Positions 23,239 through 32,908 of a DNA stretch of 64,000 nt are shown piece by piece. This DNA is from Morchella semilibera (lineage: Eukaryota > Ascomycota > Pezizomycetes > Pezizales > Morchellaceae). Below the pieces are notes generated by a model. It did no database searches. It was not told the origin of the DNA and was given only the letters and a program-made list of their open reading frames with translations. The first letter of the stretch is position 1. Each line of letters opens with the position of its first letter. The position numbers were made by a program, and so were the translations under genes. The stretch covers positions 1,310,768-1,374,767 of the forward strand of contig WBVU01000005.1 of NCBI GenBank assembly GCA_009192285.1. Direction: 5' to 3'.

Positions 23239-23550
23239 CTTACATGTAGCGCCTAAATATATCACGATCATCAGTAGCGACTCGCACTGTCCCTGCGTAG
23301 AAGAGATGCTACTTGTACTCTAGGCATTTGTTTTACATTGGATGGCGCCTTCGGCGTAAATCACGTGCTCGCATTCCCAAGTTTAATTAGTATGTTCGGC
23401 CCCGGTTTCTAGCCTTATCTTCGTACTAGGGAAACTCCGCTGCTGCGCTACGGAGGACTTTATGGCCGAGTTGAAATGTCTTGTCACAATTATCAGGGAG
23501 CCCATGATGCGAATTCTGGAACGTTTGATATACATGTATTTACTGGATGT

Positions 23551-23753
23551 CCCGGACGCGCAAGACAGTGTAGGAAATCTCTCTCATGCATTAGTGCGGC
23601 CCGCGGGGAGATAGTTGGCTAAACAAACCAGCAATGTGTATTTCAAAGACGTAATGTGGCGAACTACTTATCCGGATCTTCTCGATTGTAAAAACACGAA
23701 TCACACGTCATTATGCATGAGAGAAATTTCCTACACTGTCTTGTGCGCTCGGG
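23551..23753. mobile_element. MITE-like element with 48-bp inverted arms
   Basis: The left arm (23,551-23,598) contains GCAAGACAGTGTAGGAAAT and TCTCTCATGCATTA. The right arm (about 23,705-23,753) is its reverse complement with few mismatches. Total length is 203 bp with an interior of about 105 bp. Ends are CCCGGACGCG and GCGCTCGGG. It is a different family from the TACTCG elements. The 84-codon ORF across it is only a translation of the repeat. Confidence 0.7.
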
Positions 23754-25209
23754 AAATAGCTTACCCGTTATTATGTCGCCATATGGGTTTCGACCAGACG
23801 ATGAGAGTGCAGATTCCGGGGAGATCTTGTGTTGAGAAAAAGCCTGTCTCGTATGATACCCGGTTGTAGGCCCGCCACACACCTTGCTGACCACAACAGG
23901 CAGGTGGTGGTATGTAGACCCAGCCAGCCCCCAAATATTAAATGTTATGAAAGGTAGTTGACATCACAAACGAGGATAATAAATAAAGAATCAACCAGCC
24001 TTATAATAAGAAATATCTCTAGAGTCTGAATAGTTTAGGATAATAAGGGAGTATTGAGTTGGGACTGTAATCTAGTCTAGAATAGCTACTGGGGATGATC
24101 AGTGACAGCGCAGGAAGTACGAGCTACATGTGACGCCGCACACTCTACTCGCTTTCGACTTCCGGGAACGGCTATGTAGTGGGCATCGGTGCGTGGGGCT
24201 GGCGACCCCACCTGCAGTTGGAGATCTTTCACTGTATCCGTCCACCCACGCGGGATAGGTGCCAAGAGGATACCTTTCTCATTATGAACCGTCGCCTCCA
24301 TTTAGTGAAAGGTGACTATCAGTAAAAACAAAACTGGAAAAGAGCAGAATTGTCAGAGTGAATCCACCCAAGAAAATTGTATGTAATTGAGATTTAGGTA
24401 TGCAGGGTTAAATTAAAATTAAACAGCCCCGGCTAGTGGACCTTCTTCTTCCTTTTTTTGCGCGATTCACTAACTTCATGCACCTTACCAGGGACCTCAC
24501 ATTGATGAAGGACGTCAATTGGGCTTATTTTTGGAATTTCAATATTCTGTTCTGTTCTTACGAGGCGGTGGGGTTCCTCTGGCTTGTCTTATCCGGTGTT
24601 GTTGCGATTTCAAGGGTAAACTCCAGCCGTGCCAACAGATAAAGTCGAAGATTCAAACTCTCATCCTAGAAATGGTGCCCAGTGTTGCCAACGTGTAAGG
24701 ATTATACGGTCGCTCACGGCCTGACGGCACTGGCGTCTGTAATTATTACGGAACCTTACGTCCCCAGAGTGAGCTCTACAGTATTAGACTAAATTCCCAA
24801 GGCGTGTCCGAGGTTATTGAGTGAGCAACGCCACCTCGTGAGTGAGTGTATTTGGTAAAGGACTACTGAAACAAGAATATGAATATATCCAACATCTATC
24901 TTGTAATCGCTCTTATTTCTGATTTACCGAGATCGGGAGATTCGAATATTCTTTTCTCGAGCAAAGATCTTTGACAACTGACTGTGGTGTTGGAGATCGT
25001 AGTTAAGTATTATAAGTTCAAACAGCCTAGAGCTATCCGCCGAGAATGGACCGCACACACCCCTAAGCAAAGGAGGAAAGGGGAAACAAAAAAGGGGCAG
25101 TAAAGGTAGGCGGTGGAGGTGTGGTTAGACCCGCCACAATGGCGCGGCTTCATAATGTTGTATATGTGGGGCCAGTACCTCATCGATCATATATCAGCGC
25201 TGCAGTATG
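23754..25209. other. No gene recognised
   Basis: Short frames only, none with a motif. A purine-rich tract lies at about 25,068-25,125. Confidence 0.4.
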
Positions 25210-25366
25210 AAAAAATGGGGTGAAATCACTACCATAGGACTACGGAATTTAATGACAAATACCGAATTAAACCGGCATTAGAGGAAGTGTACTGTACAAA
25301 TACCGTATTCTTACCGCATTTCTAGCGTATCAACGGGAATACCGTAGTGATCCCACCCCTCTTTTT
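25210..25366. repeat. MITE-like inverted repeat, member 1 of a two-copy family
   Basis: The left arm AAATGGGGTGAAATCACTACC and the right arm GGTAGTGATC-type complement (about 25,330-25,366) form an imperfect inverted repeat of about 157 bp. The interior contains AATACCGTATTCTTAC, also present in the element at 57.7-57.85 kb. Its end lies less than 50 bp from retrotransposon 2. Confidence 0.55.
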
Positions 25367-25413
25367 GGTACTGTATGTGTCAATGCTATCAGCACCCCCC
25401 CCCCCCGGCCGAC

Positions 25414-25806
25414 TGTTACAGGATTGCTTAGGAGTGCGGTACTGGTAGTACAATGGTATTGTCCTGGTATGACGGCGCGATGGAAGAGTGACGTACGCCC
25501 AGAAGCGGGGTTCGGTTATAACTCGGCAACCACTACCACACCTCATGAGTGGACCCTTGGTTACCCCACCTCGTAGGAAGTCGGAGCAGTAGCGGAGGCA
25601 TTGCGGGAGATTTGCCATTGGAGGAGTTAACGGGTTTAAGGGGGGTTCTTCATGTATAAATAGCTAGTAGGATTCCCGTCGTCTTAGGGGAATCATCATC
25701 CTCTCAAGCGAACGGAATCCGGTCTACAATATTACAAGTTTAAAAGCTACAGAACTATCGTTTAGCATTAGCCATATCTTAGTGACTGCTGAGATATCCC
25801 TTTACA
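25414..25806 (+). repeat. 5' LTR of retrotransposon 2
   Basis: The LTR starts TGTTACAGG and ends CCCTTTACA. By eye it differs from the 3' copy by about four substitutions and one 7-bp indel (25,435-25,445 region), so the element is not brand new but is fairly recent. It contains a TATA box at 25,655-25,663. Confidence 0.93.
25655..25663 (+). promoter_or_regulatory. TATA box in the 5' LTR
   Basis: TATAAATAG lies in the middle of the LTR and is conserved at 32,752-32,760 in the 3' copy. It is the likely core promoter for the genomic transcript, with initiation some tens of bases downstream. Confidence 0.65.
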
Positions 25807-25820
25807 CTATATTGTACCTT
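25807..25820 (+). promoter_or_regulatory. Candidate primer binding region, retrotransposon 2
   Basis: The sequence after the LTR, CTATATTGTACC, has no TGG start and does not look like a tRNA complement. ATATTGTA (25,809-25,816) is the exact complement of TACAATAT inside the LTR (25,725-25,732), downstream of the TATA box. That would allow Tf1-like self-priming if transcription begins close to that point. Eight bases is weak evidence. Confidence 0.3.
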
Positions 25821-25960
25821 ATCCGGTCGCACACTCTGCCGGCATCAACTACTCTAAGACAACGCTTCGCTTAAGATATCTACCTTGTGTGATTGCTAGG
25901 TACGGATAGTACACGGGCACTCGGTAGAAGGATAAGAAAAGCAGTGATCAAAGATAGTAC

Positions 25961-26677
25961 ATGCTTCGGTTCTCCTATGAAACCTCCTTTCTTGTTCCTC
26001 GAGGCAGCACAGAACATCTCTACTGCGGCTACCTCCAACACCAAGGCTTCTTCACAGAAGCACGCACCATTGCCACCTTCAAGGAAAATGTCCTTGAGCC
26101 CAACCACAGCCCCTCCATCCTCATAACGCTTCACCAGAACTCCTCCGGCTTAGCGCACTCGGTACCTTGGTTTACCCCTCTACCTTGGTATATCAACACC
26201 CCCGACCTCCCCATCGAATTCTTTAAAGATGTCCCTCCCACTAGCGTTGACCTCACAGGAAGACCACAACATGGCGGAAGCCATCGTGGTCAGAGACAGA
26301 GACACTGCCATGGCCCAGGCTCACCCAACAATAGCCAGCAGAGCCAGGGACACCCCCGCTACAGAGCTATAGAAGCCGGCCCCCCTCAAAGCCAAAGCCC
26401 CGAAGAAGGTCCGCAAACGAGACCCCAGAAGGATTACACGCAGCTCCGCCAGCATGGACCTCAACCCCTTCGAGACTCCGACAAGGCAAGCCACTATTAC
26501 AGTGAGGCGCTCTGGTTCGGATGGGGATATGAGCGACGCCAGCTACGCAAGCACCTCCTCCGCCGGCGAACACTTCTACGAGCAGGAGACCCCACGACCC
26601 CTCAGGACCGAGGTACTCGTCCAGGGCATGAGAGGTCTCGCAGCTCAAACGGGCGCGGCATGACAGACAGAGGCTAG
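25961..26677 (+). CDS. Upstream ORF of retrotransposon 2 (first part possibly coding)
   Basis: This 238-codon frame begins about 155 bp after the LTR. Roughly its first 100 codons look like an ordinary protein (FLVPRGSTEHLYCGYLQ, SVPWFTPLPWYINTPDLPI). From about 26,271 it overlaps the gag frame and has the composition of an out-of-frame shadow (Gln/His/Arg/Pro-rich). The real product may end there by joining gag through a frameshift, or be a separate small ORF. I do not recognise it. Retrotransposon 1 also has an ORF ahead of gag, but the sequences are not alike. Confidence 0.35.
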   Translation: MLRFSYETSFLVPRGSTEHLYCGYLQHQGFFTEARTIATFKENVLEPNHSPSILITLHQNSSGLAHSVPWFTPLPWYINTPDLPIEFFKDVPPTSVDLTGRPQHGGSHRGQRQRHCHGPGSPNNSQQSQGHPRYRAIEAGPPQSQSPEEGPQTRPQKDYTQLRQHGPQPLRDSDKASHYYSEALWFGWGYERRQLRKHLLRRRTLLRAGDPTTPQDRGTRPGHERSRSSNGRGMTDRG

Positions 26678-28241
26678 GACACGGGAACACCAGTATGGCC
26701 AGGTAGTCCAAGGTGGACAACAACTGGTGGGAGAATTACAAGAGAAGTTCCGGGAAGTAGAAGGACACCAAGGGCAGATGACCGCCGCTCTTGGCACCTT
26801 AGTCAACCAGTTCCAAGTCTATGCGCAAAACCAGCAGACGGAAACTGAGCTAAGGTTCAGACAGATGGCCCTCGAGAATGAGCAACAACGGCAACGGACT
26901 CAGGAGCTAGCAGCCTACATACAGGCTCAGCAAGCGGAGAAAAGCCTGGACTTGCCAGAAGGGCTAGCAGCCACTATTGCGGCAGCCCAGGTAGCCCCAC
27001 AACCTAAGGCACCTACCTCTACTATCGACACCATCGAACCAGAGCTAAGGACATCAGCAAGCTTTACCATTTGTGACTGGAGTCTCCTGAGTCTCCTGAC
27101 AGTCTCCTAAGTCTCCTGAGAACCCGGTAATCTCCTGAGATTTGTAAAATCTTGCTGATGGAAGATGCTGAGGGTAACACTGAAGGCACTAAAAGGGAAG
27201 CAACCCCGGGTTGAGTCTGAGAAAGATTCCCCAGGAGAAGGAAGGGCACCGCCACCCTCACCCCCAGCCAACAGGAGGAGGAGTAAATCCCCGTCTCCAC
27301 CACCCAGAAGATCCAACGGTAAACGTAGGAGGGAGGAGGAGCCTGTACTGGATAAGGGAGCGGCAGGAAATAGTGGAGGAAATAGTGGCGGGAGGGGAAG
27401 AAGAAGGCACAGGAGGGATGACAGTCCAAGCTCATCGGACTCATCCAACTCCGCCGATGATGATAGGAGAAGAAAGAAGAGAAGAGGAAGGCACCACCGG
27501 CGAGCAGAAACGCAGTCACCGGCACCCCACAGCCACCGCAAGGGAGAAACACCCAAGCAGGCAAAAATCTCCTTCTCTGGCAAACCCGATGAAGACGTCC
27601 GTCATTGGATCGATCGTATGGAGATCCTAATGGACCTTCAACCCCGAGTCACCTGGGATGATAAGACTCGAATCCTTTGGGCATCCCTGGAATTCACCGG
27701 GAGTGCAGCAAGTTTCTGGCGCAACTTTAAGGAAAGGCTTAGTGTAGAACCTAGGCTCGGTACTTGGGAACGTTTCAAGCAGGAACTCCGCATCCAGTAC
27801 GGTAATCGCACCAGCCAAGAACAGGCCAAGCAGAAGATGGATAATCTCCGTCAAACTGGTCCTATCGACGATTACATCAATGAGATGCAAAACCTTGAGT
27901 GGGACGCTCGAGTGGGTCCAATCGTCATGAAATCTATGATTCTGACAGGAATAAACTCCACGTTGGAACAAAGATTATCCGCTGCGATTGAAGAACCATC
28001 TGAATTCCCGGATTGGTTGGCATGGGTTCGAAGAGTGGGAAGAAAAGATGCTGAAGTCAGGGTCCGCCAGAAGATTCTGCGTGGAAGAGAACAAGCAAGA
28101 CCCCAGGAAGCTCGAGAACCTAAGCACCAAGAGACCAAACGCCAGCGACCCCGCCCCCGTAGAAAGGAGCGCGACGAATCCCGTCCCCGTAAAAAGGAAC
28201 GAGAAGACTCCCCGCACAAACCTCGCCCCAGCGACAGGTAG
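26271..28241 (+). pseudogene. gag, retrotransposon 2, interrupted
   Basis: The frame starts at the ATG of MAEAIVVRDR and continues to 28,241 with in-frame stops at 26,370 (TAG) and 26,661 (TGA) and a nested element at 27,052-27,160. A Gln/Glu-rich, coiled-coil-like segment (LQEKFREVEGHQGQM, then repeated Gln-rich heptads) covers about 26,727-26,950. After the nested element a Ser/Arg/Lys-rich linker leads into the capsid region: ISFSGKPDEDVRHWIDRM, SLEFTGSAASFWRNF and TWERFKQELRIQYGN (27,570-27,800), the typical retrotransposon Gag fold. The frames on the two sides of the nested element are the same, as expected for an insertion of 109 + 2 bp. Confidence 0.8.
27052..27160. mobile_element. Nested short element in gag of retrotransposon 2
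   Basis: This 109-bp insert begins CATCAGCAAG and ends CTTGCTGATG, a perfect 10-bp inverted repeat. It is flanked by GA on both sides (27,050-27,051 and 27,161-27,162). The interior opens TTTGTGACTGGAGTCTCCTG and repeats GTCTCCTGA-like units. It shares ends and opening with the 137-bp insert in retrotransposon 1. Removing it with one GA leaves gag in frame. Confidence 0.75.
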
Positions 28242-28512
28242 CTTAGGAGCCACCCAGACAGAGAAGGATCAATGGGCCAAGGAAAATAAATGTCTTCGGT
28301 GCGGAAGAGAAGGTCACTGGACAAAGGAATGCTACTCAGCCACGAAGGTCAGGATGGCAAGTAGGACGGAACGATCAAGTGGGAAGAAGAGGAAAAGGGA
28401 AGATAAAACTTCGAGGACGAAGGAACCGGAAGGGGAGAGTGAGAAAAGGCAGAAACTGGGACCTCAAGGCGAAGCATTTAGGGCCAGGATTACGGCACTT
28501 GGGGAAGATTAA
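27988..28512 (+). pseudogene. gag C-terminus with zinc knuckle, retrotransposon 2
   Basis: Only the part from about 28,225 is real coding; the frame upstream of that is a shadow of gag. It carries a perfect CCHC knuckle, CLRCGREGHWTKEC (C-x2-C-x4-H-x4-C, about 28,290-28,335), and a very basic tail ending at TAA 28,510-28,512. It lies one frame away from the capsid part, which stops at 28,241. That is either a mutation or a programmed frameshift near 28,225. Confidence 0.7.
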
Positions 28513-28878
28513 ATTGTGTTATTATATTTCCTATGGGTTTTTCTTATTGTTGTGCTATAGATAAATTAAGGATGCGAAAATAAAATCTTCTTATATAAAC
28601 TATATTGCAAGAAAGCAATGGCCAATGCCAGAATCCAAGACTCGAGCCTAGAAGTTCAGAAATCAGAGGGGCCACACAGATAGCGGACAGTAGATGCACT
28701 GCGCACTGTTGACTTGCCACGACCCTGTGGAGAGACTGCCAATGAAAGTAAGAACTCGTGGCTAGGGTAAGGTATGCTTTGGGCATGACGTGTCAAAGCT
28801 ACCCCGCACTTAGCTATATAAGAGACCCCATCCGCCTCAAGGAGAAGAACATCAACCATCCTCCTTACCATTACCACA
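28513..28878 (+). promoter_or_regulatory. Gag-pol spacer with TATA-like sequence
   Basis: About 365 bp separate the end of gag from the pol ATG at 28,879. The first part is AT-rich and non-coding in character. TATATAAG at about 28,813-28,820 lies some 60 bp before the pol start, which has a favourable context (CACAATGACT). This would fit a separate pol transcript, but it could also be chance in a decayed element. Confidence 0.3.
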
Positions 28879-29402
28879 ATGACTACCATCACTCGAGAAA
28901 CCCGCCTCGAGATAGAAATCTCTTGGCTCAACCCCAAGACCAACAAACACTTCACCCACACTGTCCAAGCCTGCTAGACAGCGGCACCGAGACATGGATT
29001 ATGTCCTGGAACTGTGTCAAGCAGGCCGATATCCCAGTTCAGACCCACACCACAACCCTGCTCATTAAACAAGCTGACGGCTCACGCATGCCTCACTCCG
29101 GTACCCACATTACCCAACCTCTCACACTCCGCATTGGTAGTCACCTCGACAGGTTAGTCACCTGTGAAATAGGTACCTTTGCTGGAGAAGATCTCGTCAT
29201 ACCACATCGATGGCTCGAGGAGCATCAACCTACGATACAGTGGGGCCAGAATAAGGCTACCTTCAATAGTATCAAGTGCCAGATTAAGGATTGCATGATG
29301 ACAGAAGGAGACATGTACGAGGAAGGCTGGCAAGAAAAGGTCGTCAGACTCCTGCGACACATGCCTGAACCTGACATGCCTCTCGAGTCACACCCTTTCT
29401 AG
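28758..29402 (+). pseudogene. pol: aspartic protease, retrotransposon 2
   Basis: The likely start is the ATG at 28,879 (MTTITRETRLEIEISW), one frame away from the rest; the frames meet near 28,975. The protease signature LLDSGTETWIMS follows at once, catalytic Asp codon at 28,977 (DSG rather than DTG). A flap-like region and the GTFAGEDLVIPHRWLEEH block complete the domain. The TAG at 29,400 is an in-frame nonsense codon, because the same frame continues directly into RT. Confidence 0.75.
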
Positions 29403-30197
29403 GCACGAAACACGGGAAGTGAGACTCTCACTAGTACTATTCCGGAAGAGTTCCAAGACTACGCAGATGTGTTCTCCCCGGAAGGAGCAGGACGCCTGCC
29501 GGAACATAGCGAGTGGGATCATAGTATTCCTCTCGTGGACGGAAGCCAACCTCCGTGGGGTCCTATTTATGCATTGTCACCCCCGGAACAGAAAGCGTTG
29601 AGGGAATACCTGGACGAAATGTTAGCGGCAGGTAAAATTGTCCCATCTTCCAGCCCAGCGGCGGCACCAATCCTCTTCGTCCCTAAACAAGATGGGTTGC
29701 TACGGTTATGCGTCGACTACCGCGGTTTAAACTCCGTCACAGTCAAGAACCGGTACCCACTGCCTCTCATGACAGAGCTGGCAGACTCGACGAAGGGAGC
29801 TCTCTTCTTCACCAAGATAGATCTCAAGAACGGTTACAACCTAGTAAGGATCGCGGAGGGAGAAGAGTGGAAGACAGCTTTCCGGACCAACTACGGCCAC
29901 TTCGAATATAGAGTGATGCCTTTTGGCTTGACCAACGCCCCGGCAACGTTCCAGGCAATAGTTAATACCATATTCAAGGACCTGTTGGATCAGGGCCTAG
30001 TGGTTTACTTGGATGACATCCTGATATATTCCAAGTCCAGAGAAGAGCATGTAGCTCTTGTGCGCAGGGTGCTGGAGCGGCTACGACATCACCACCTGTA
30101 TGGCAACCTGAAGAAGACTGCTTGGTTCCAAACGGAGATAAAATTCCTAGGATTTAAGCTATCAGTAGTGGCACCCAGGTCTCACCCTAGAAGGTGA
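29403..30197 (+). pseudogene. pol: reverse transcriptase, retrotransposon 2
   Basis: The frame continues from the protease after TAG 29,400. Typical gypsy RT blocks are present in order: the leading IPEEFQDYADVFSPEGA segment, LREYLDEMLAAGKI, LCVDYRGLNSVTVKNRYPLP, FFTKIDLKNGYN (first catalytic Asp), FRTNYGHFEYRVMPFGLTNA, and the active-site YLDD (30,006-30,017). The frame is lost near 30,190, where a one-base change leads to the TGA at 30,195. The RT thumb continues in another frame up to RNase H. Confidence 0.9.
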
Positions 30198-31195
30198 AGG
30201 CTATCACCGAGTGGTTGGTACCCACAAAGGTGAAGGAGCTTTAATGCTTCTTGGGATTCGCCAACTTCCTAAAGCGGTTCATCTACGGGTATTCTGCGGT
30301 ATGCAAACCCATGACCGATCTCCTGAAGTAGAATGCTGTATGGAAGTGGGGTCCGGAGCAGCAGGATGCTTTTGAGGGGCTCAAGAAGCTATTCGCCACC
30401 GCTCCTATCCTCCGACACTACGACGAACATCGCATGGCTGTCCTTGAAACAGATGCCAGCGACTGGGCAGAGGCTGCGGTCTTGTCACAGGTGTTCGAAG
30501 ATGGCAAGCTACACCCGGTGGCTTACCACTCTCGCAAGTTCAACGAGGCCGAAGTCAACTATGAGATCTATGATAAAGAGATGCTCGCAATAGTTTCCGC
30601 CCTCCTGACTTGGAGACATTGGCTGGAAGGTACGGACATACCTATCCAGATCTATTCTGATCACCAAAAACTTCAGTACTTCACAACGACCAAGAAGCTG
30701 TCAAGAAGACAGGCTCGATGGGCTGAAGAGATAGCCCCTTTTCACTTCAAGATCCACTTTCGACCAGGCGACAAGAACGGGAAACCTGATGCATTGACCA
30801 GGCGCCCGGAGTACGCTATGGAAGGGGGAGTAGTTCGAGAGCAGCCAGTAAAAATGCTCCTCTCACCTGAACACTTCGCGGAAAGAAATCTCCTCCCTGA
30901 AAATTTTGCAAGAAGGACACAAGCGGGAATAGAACCTCGTGAAGAAATTCTTTGCAATCCCTCATCGGAAGTGCGTTCAGTGGATCAGTGGGTACACATA
31001 CCAGGAGTGGAAATGCCTGCGGCTCTGCAAAACTGGTATGAAGAAGAAGGTCGATGGACTCGTAGGATAGTTCCGGAGGAACTCCTTGAAAACGAAGATC
31101 CTGAGGACCTGTGGACCCGGCAGACCATCTTGCGGGAGGCTGCAACAGAGTGGGATCCCGATCAGAACACAGCGACTCATGAAGGATGCTGGTAG
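30198..31195 (+). pseudogene. pol: RT thumb and RNase H, retrotransposon 2
   Basis: After the frame change the sequence reads KVKAITEWLVPTKVKEL, then FLGFANFLKRFI, with TAA at 30,242 and TAG at 30,329 in frame. From 30,434 it is open: LETDASDWAEAAVLSQ (first Asp), YEIYDKEMLAIVSAL (Glu), IYSDHQKLQYF (Asp) and DALTRRPEY (last Asp), the full RNase H catalytic set. A linker toward integrase follows. The stop at 31,195 reflects another small frame change near 31,185. Confidence 0.85.
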
Positions 31196-31686
31196 TGCCT
31201 GGGCACGCAGTCAAGCAGGTCATAGAAGACCATCACGACCGACCTACGGCGGGGCATCTAGGCAGAGATAAAACCTGGGAATTGATTGACAGGAACTACT
31301 GGTGGCCAGGAATGTCCACGGACGTAGCCAAATATGTCAGCACGTGCGATGTATGCCAGAGAGTCAAGCAACGACGACGACATATGTCTCTTCCGCAGCC
31401 CCTAGAGTTAGCCACGATCCCTTGGTGCGACATCTCCATGGATTTTGTAGTAGAAATGCCCAAGGAGGGGTCAAGTTTCCGGAACGTCATGGTTGTAGTG
31501 GACCGCTTCAGTAAAATGGCGCACTTCATCCCAATGACAGGAATCAACGCGGAGCAAACCGCACAAGCATTCGTCAAAGACATCTGGCGCTTTCACGGAC
31601 TCCCGCGATCAATAGTATCGGACCGAGGAACTCAGTTCGTGTCAGCCTTCTGGACCGCGATCACCGAACGACTAGGGATTCAATGA
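31186..31686 (+). pseudogene. pol: integrase, N-terminal and core, retrotransposon 2
   Basis: The HHCC zinc domain is clear (HHDRPTAGHLGRDKTW, then CDVCQRVKQRR). The core has the first catalytic Asp in SMDFVVEMP (31,441) and the second in SDRGTQFVSAFW (31,621). TGA at 31,684 interrupts the core just before the segment with the catalytic Glu; the frame is otherwise continuous into the next part. Confidence 0.88.
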
Positions 31687-32424
31687 AGACTCTCGACCTC
31701 GTTCCATCCGCAGACAGATGGTCAGACGGAAAGGACTAACCAGAATATGGAGTCCTATCTACGAGCGTTTACGGCCGGTACAGGTAAGAAGTGGAGAGAC
31801 CTACTTCCTATCTGCGAATATGCCTACAACAACGCCAAACACTCCTCTACCGGGCAGTCCCCGTTCTATTGCAACTACGGTTTTCACCCTCGCTCAGACT
31901 GGCCTACGGATGTGGAGATTGAGCGGCTGGATGCCGAAGGAAATAACCACCTGGATGAGATCCTCGCCGCCCATGAACTGGCCCGGGAAACCCTACAGCA
32001 GACGTACGATAAAATGGCGTCACGACCTGGTCCCGCAGTGCAGCAGTTCGAACCAGGGCAGAAGGTCCTGCTAGACACAAGGAACCTCGGCGGATATAAC
32101 AAGTGGTCAGACAAGTTCACTGCACCCTTCGAAGTACTAGCCAAGGTCGGTAATCGAGCGTACCGACTAGACCTACCAGCAGACTGGAAGGTTCATAACG
32201 TGTTCCATGAGATGCTCCTGCGACCCTATCGTGAAGATGCGGATCCCCACAGGAAGCAGAACACTCGCAAACGGCTGGCAACACCAGAGCCCCAAGAGGC
32301 ACTGATTGATGAAAATGCCAAACCGGTTACCAGCAACCGTCCTCGTACTCGGAGTCAAGGCATAGTAGCTCCGGAGTCCGGAGCACGGCAGACTAAGAGA
32401 CAGCGGCGGTTGACAGAGCAATAA
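31687..32424 (+). pseudogene. pol: integrase C-terminal portion, retrotransposon 2
   Basis: In the same frame as the preceding part. It begins with SFHPQTDGQTERTNQNMES, including the catalytic Glu (codon at 31,729). The NNAKHSSTGQSPF block follows, then a C-terminal DNA-binding region (GQKVLLDTRNL, FTAPFEVLAKVGNRAYRL, VHNVFHEMLLRPY). It ends with a basic tail at TAA 32,422-32,424. No chromodomain motif is visible, unlike retrotransposon 1. Confidence 0.88.
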
Positions 32425-32503
32425 TCCCGATACCTTCCCTCATCATGGCTTTTCCCACGGGGTTTTTTCCATGGAAGGGTTTAACGGTCGAGGACGACGG
32501 CTT

Positions 32504-32514
32504 GGAAGGGGGAG
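32504..32514 (+). other. Polypurine tract, retrotransposon 2
   Basis: GGAAGGGGGAG lies three bases before the 3' LTR, the expected position of the plus-strand primer. Confidence 0.65.
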
Positions 32515-32517
32515 TAG

Positions 32518-32903
32518 TGTTACAGGATTGCTTAGGAGTGGGTAGTACAATGGTATTGTCCTGGTATGACGGCGCGATGGAAGAGTGACGTACGCCCAGA
32601 AGCGGGGTTCAGTTATAACTCGGCAACCACTACCACACCTCATGAGTGGACCCTTGGTTACCCCATCTCGTAGGAAGTCGGAGCAGTAGCGGAGGCATTG
32701 CGGGAGATTTGCCATTGGAGGAGTTAACGGGTTTAAGGGGGGTTCTTCATGTATAAATAGCTAGTAGGATTCCCGTCGTCTTAGGGGAATCATCATCCTC
32801 TCAAGCGAACGGAATCCGGTCTACAATATTACAAGTTTAAAAGCTACAGAACTATCGCTTAGCATTAGCCATATCTTAGTGACTTCTGAGATATCCCTTT
32901 ACA
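32518..32903 (+). repeat. 3' LTR of retrotransposon 2
   Basis: This 386-bp copy of the 5' LTR has the same TGTTACAGG start and TTTACA end. It lacks a 7-bp stretch near its start and differs at a few positions, mostly C/T or A/G. It is followed by CCGAC. Confidence 0.93.
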
Positions 32904-32908
32904 CCGAC

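Larger units (their letters stand above)
25414..32903 (+). mobile_element. Ty3/gypsy LTR retrotransposon 2 (defective)
   Basis: A 7,490-bp element is bounded by LTRs of 393 and 386 bp and a 5-bp target duplication, CCGAC (25,409-25,413 and 32,904-32,908). The order is an upstream ORF, gag, zinc knuckle, protease, RT, RNase H, integrase. Disablements include stops at 26,370, 26,661, 29,400, 30,242, 30,329 and 31,684, frame changes near 28,225, 28,975, 30,190 and 31,185, and a nested 109-bp element in gag. Its RT, with YLDD and classical gypsy blocks, is clearly different from that of element 1. I see no chromodomain at the C-terminus. Confidence 0.93.
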
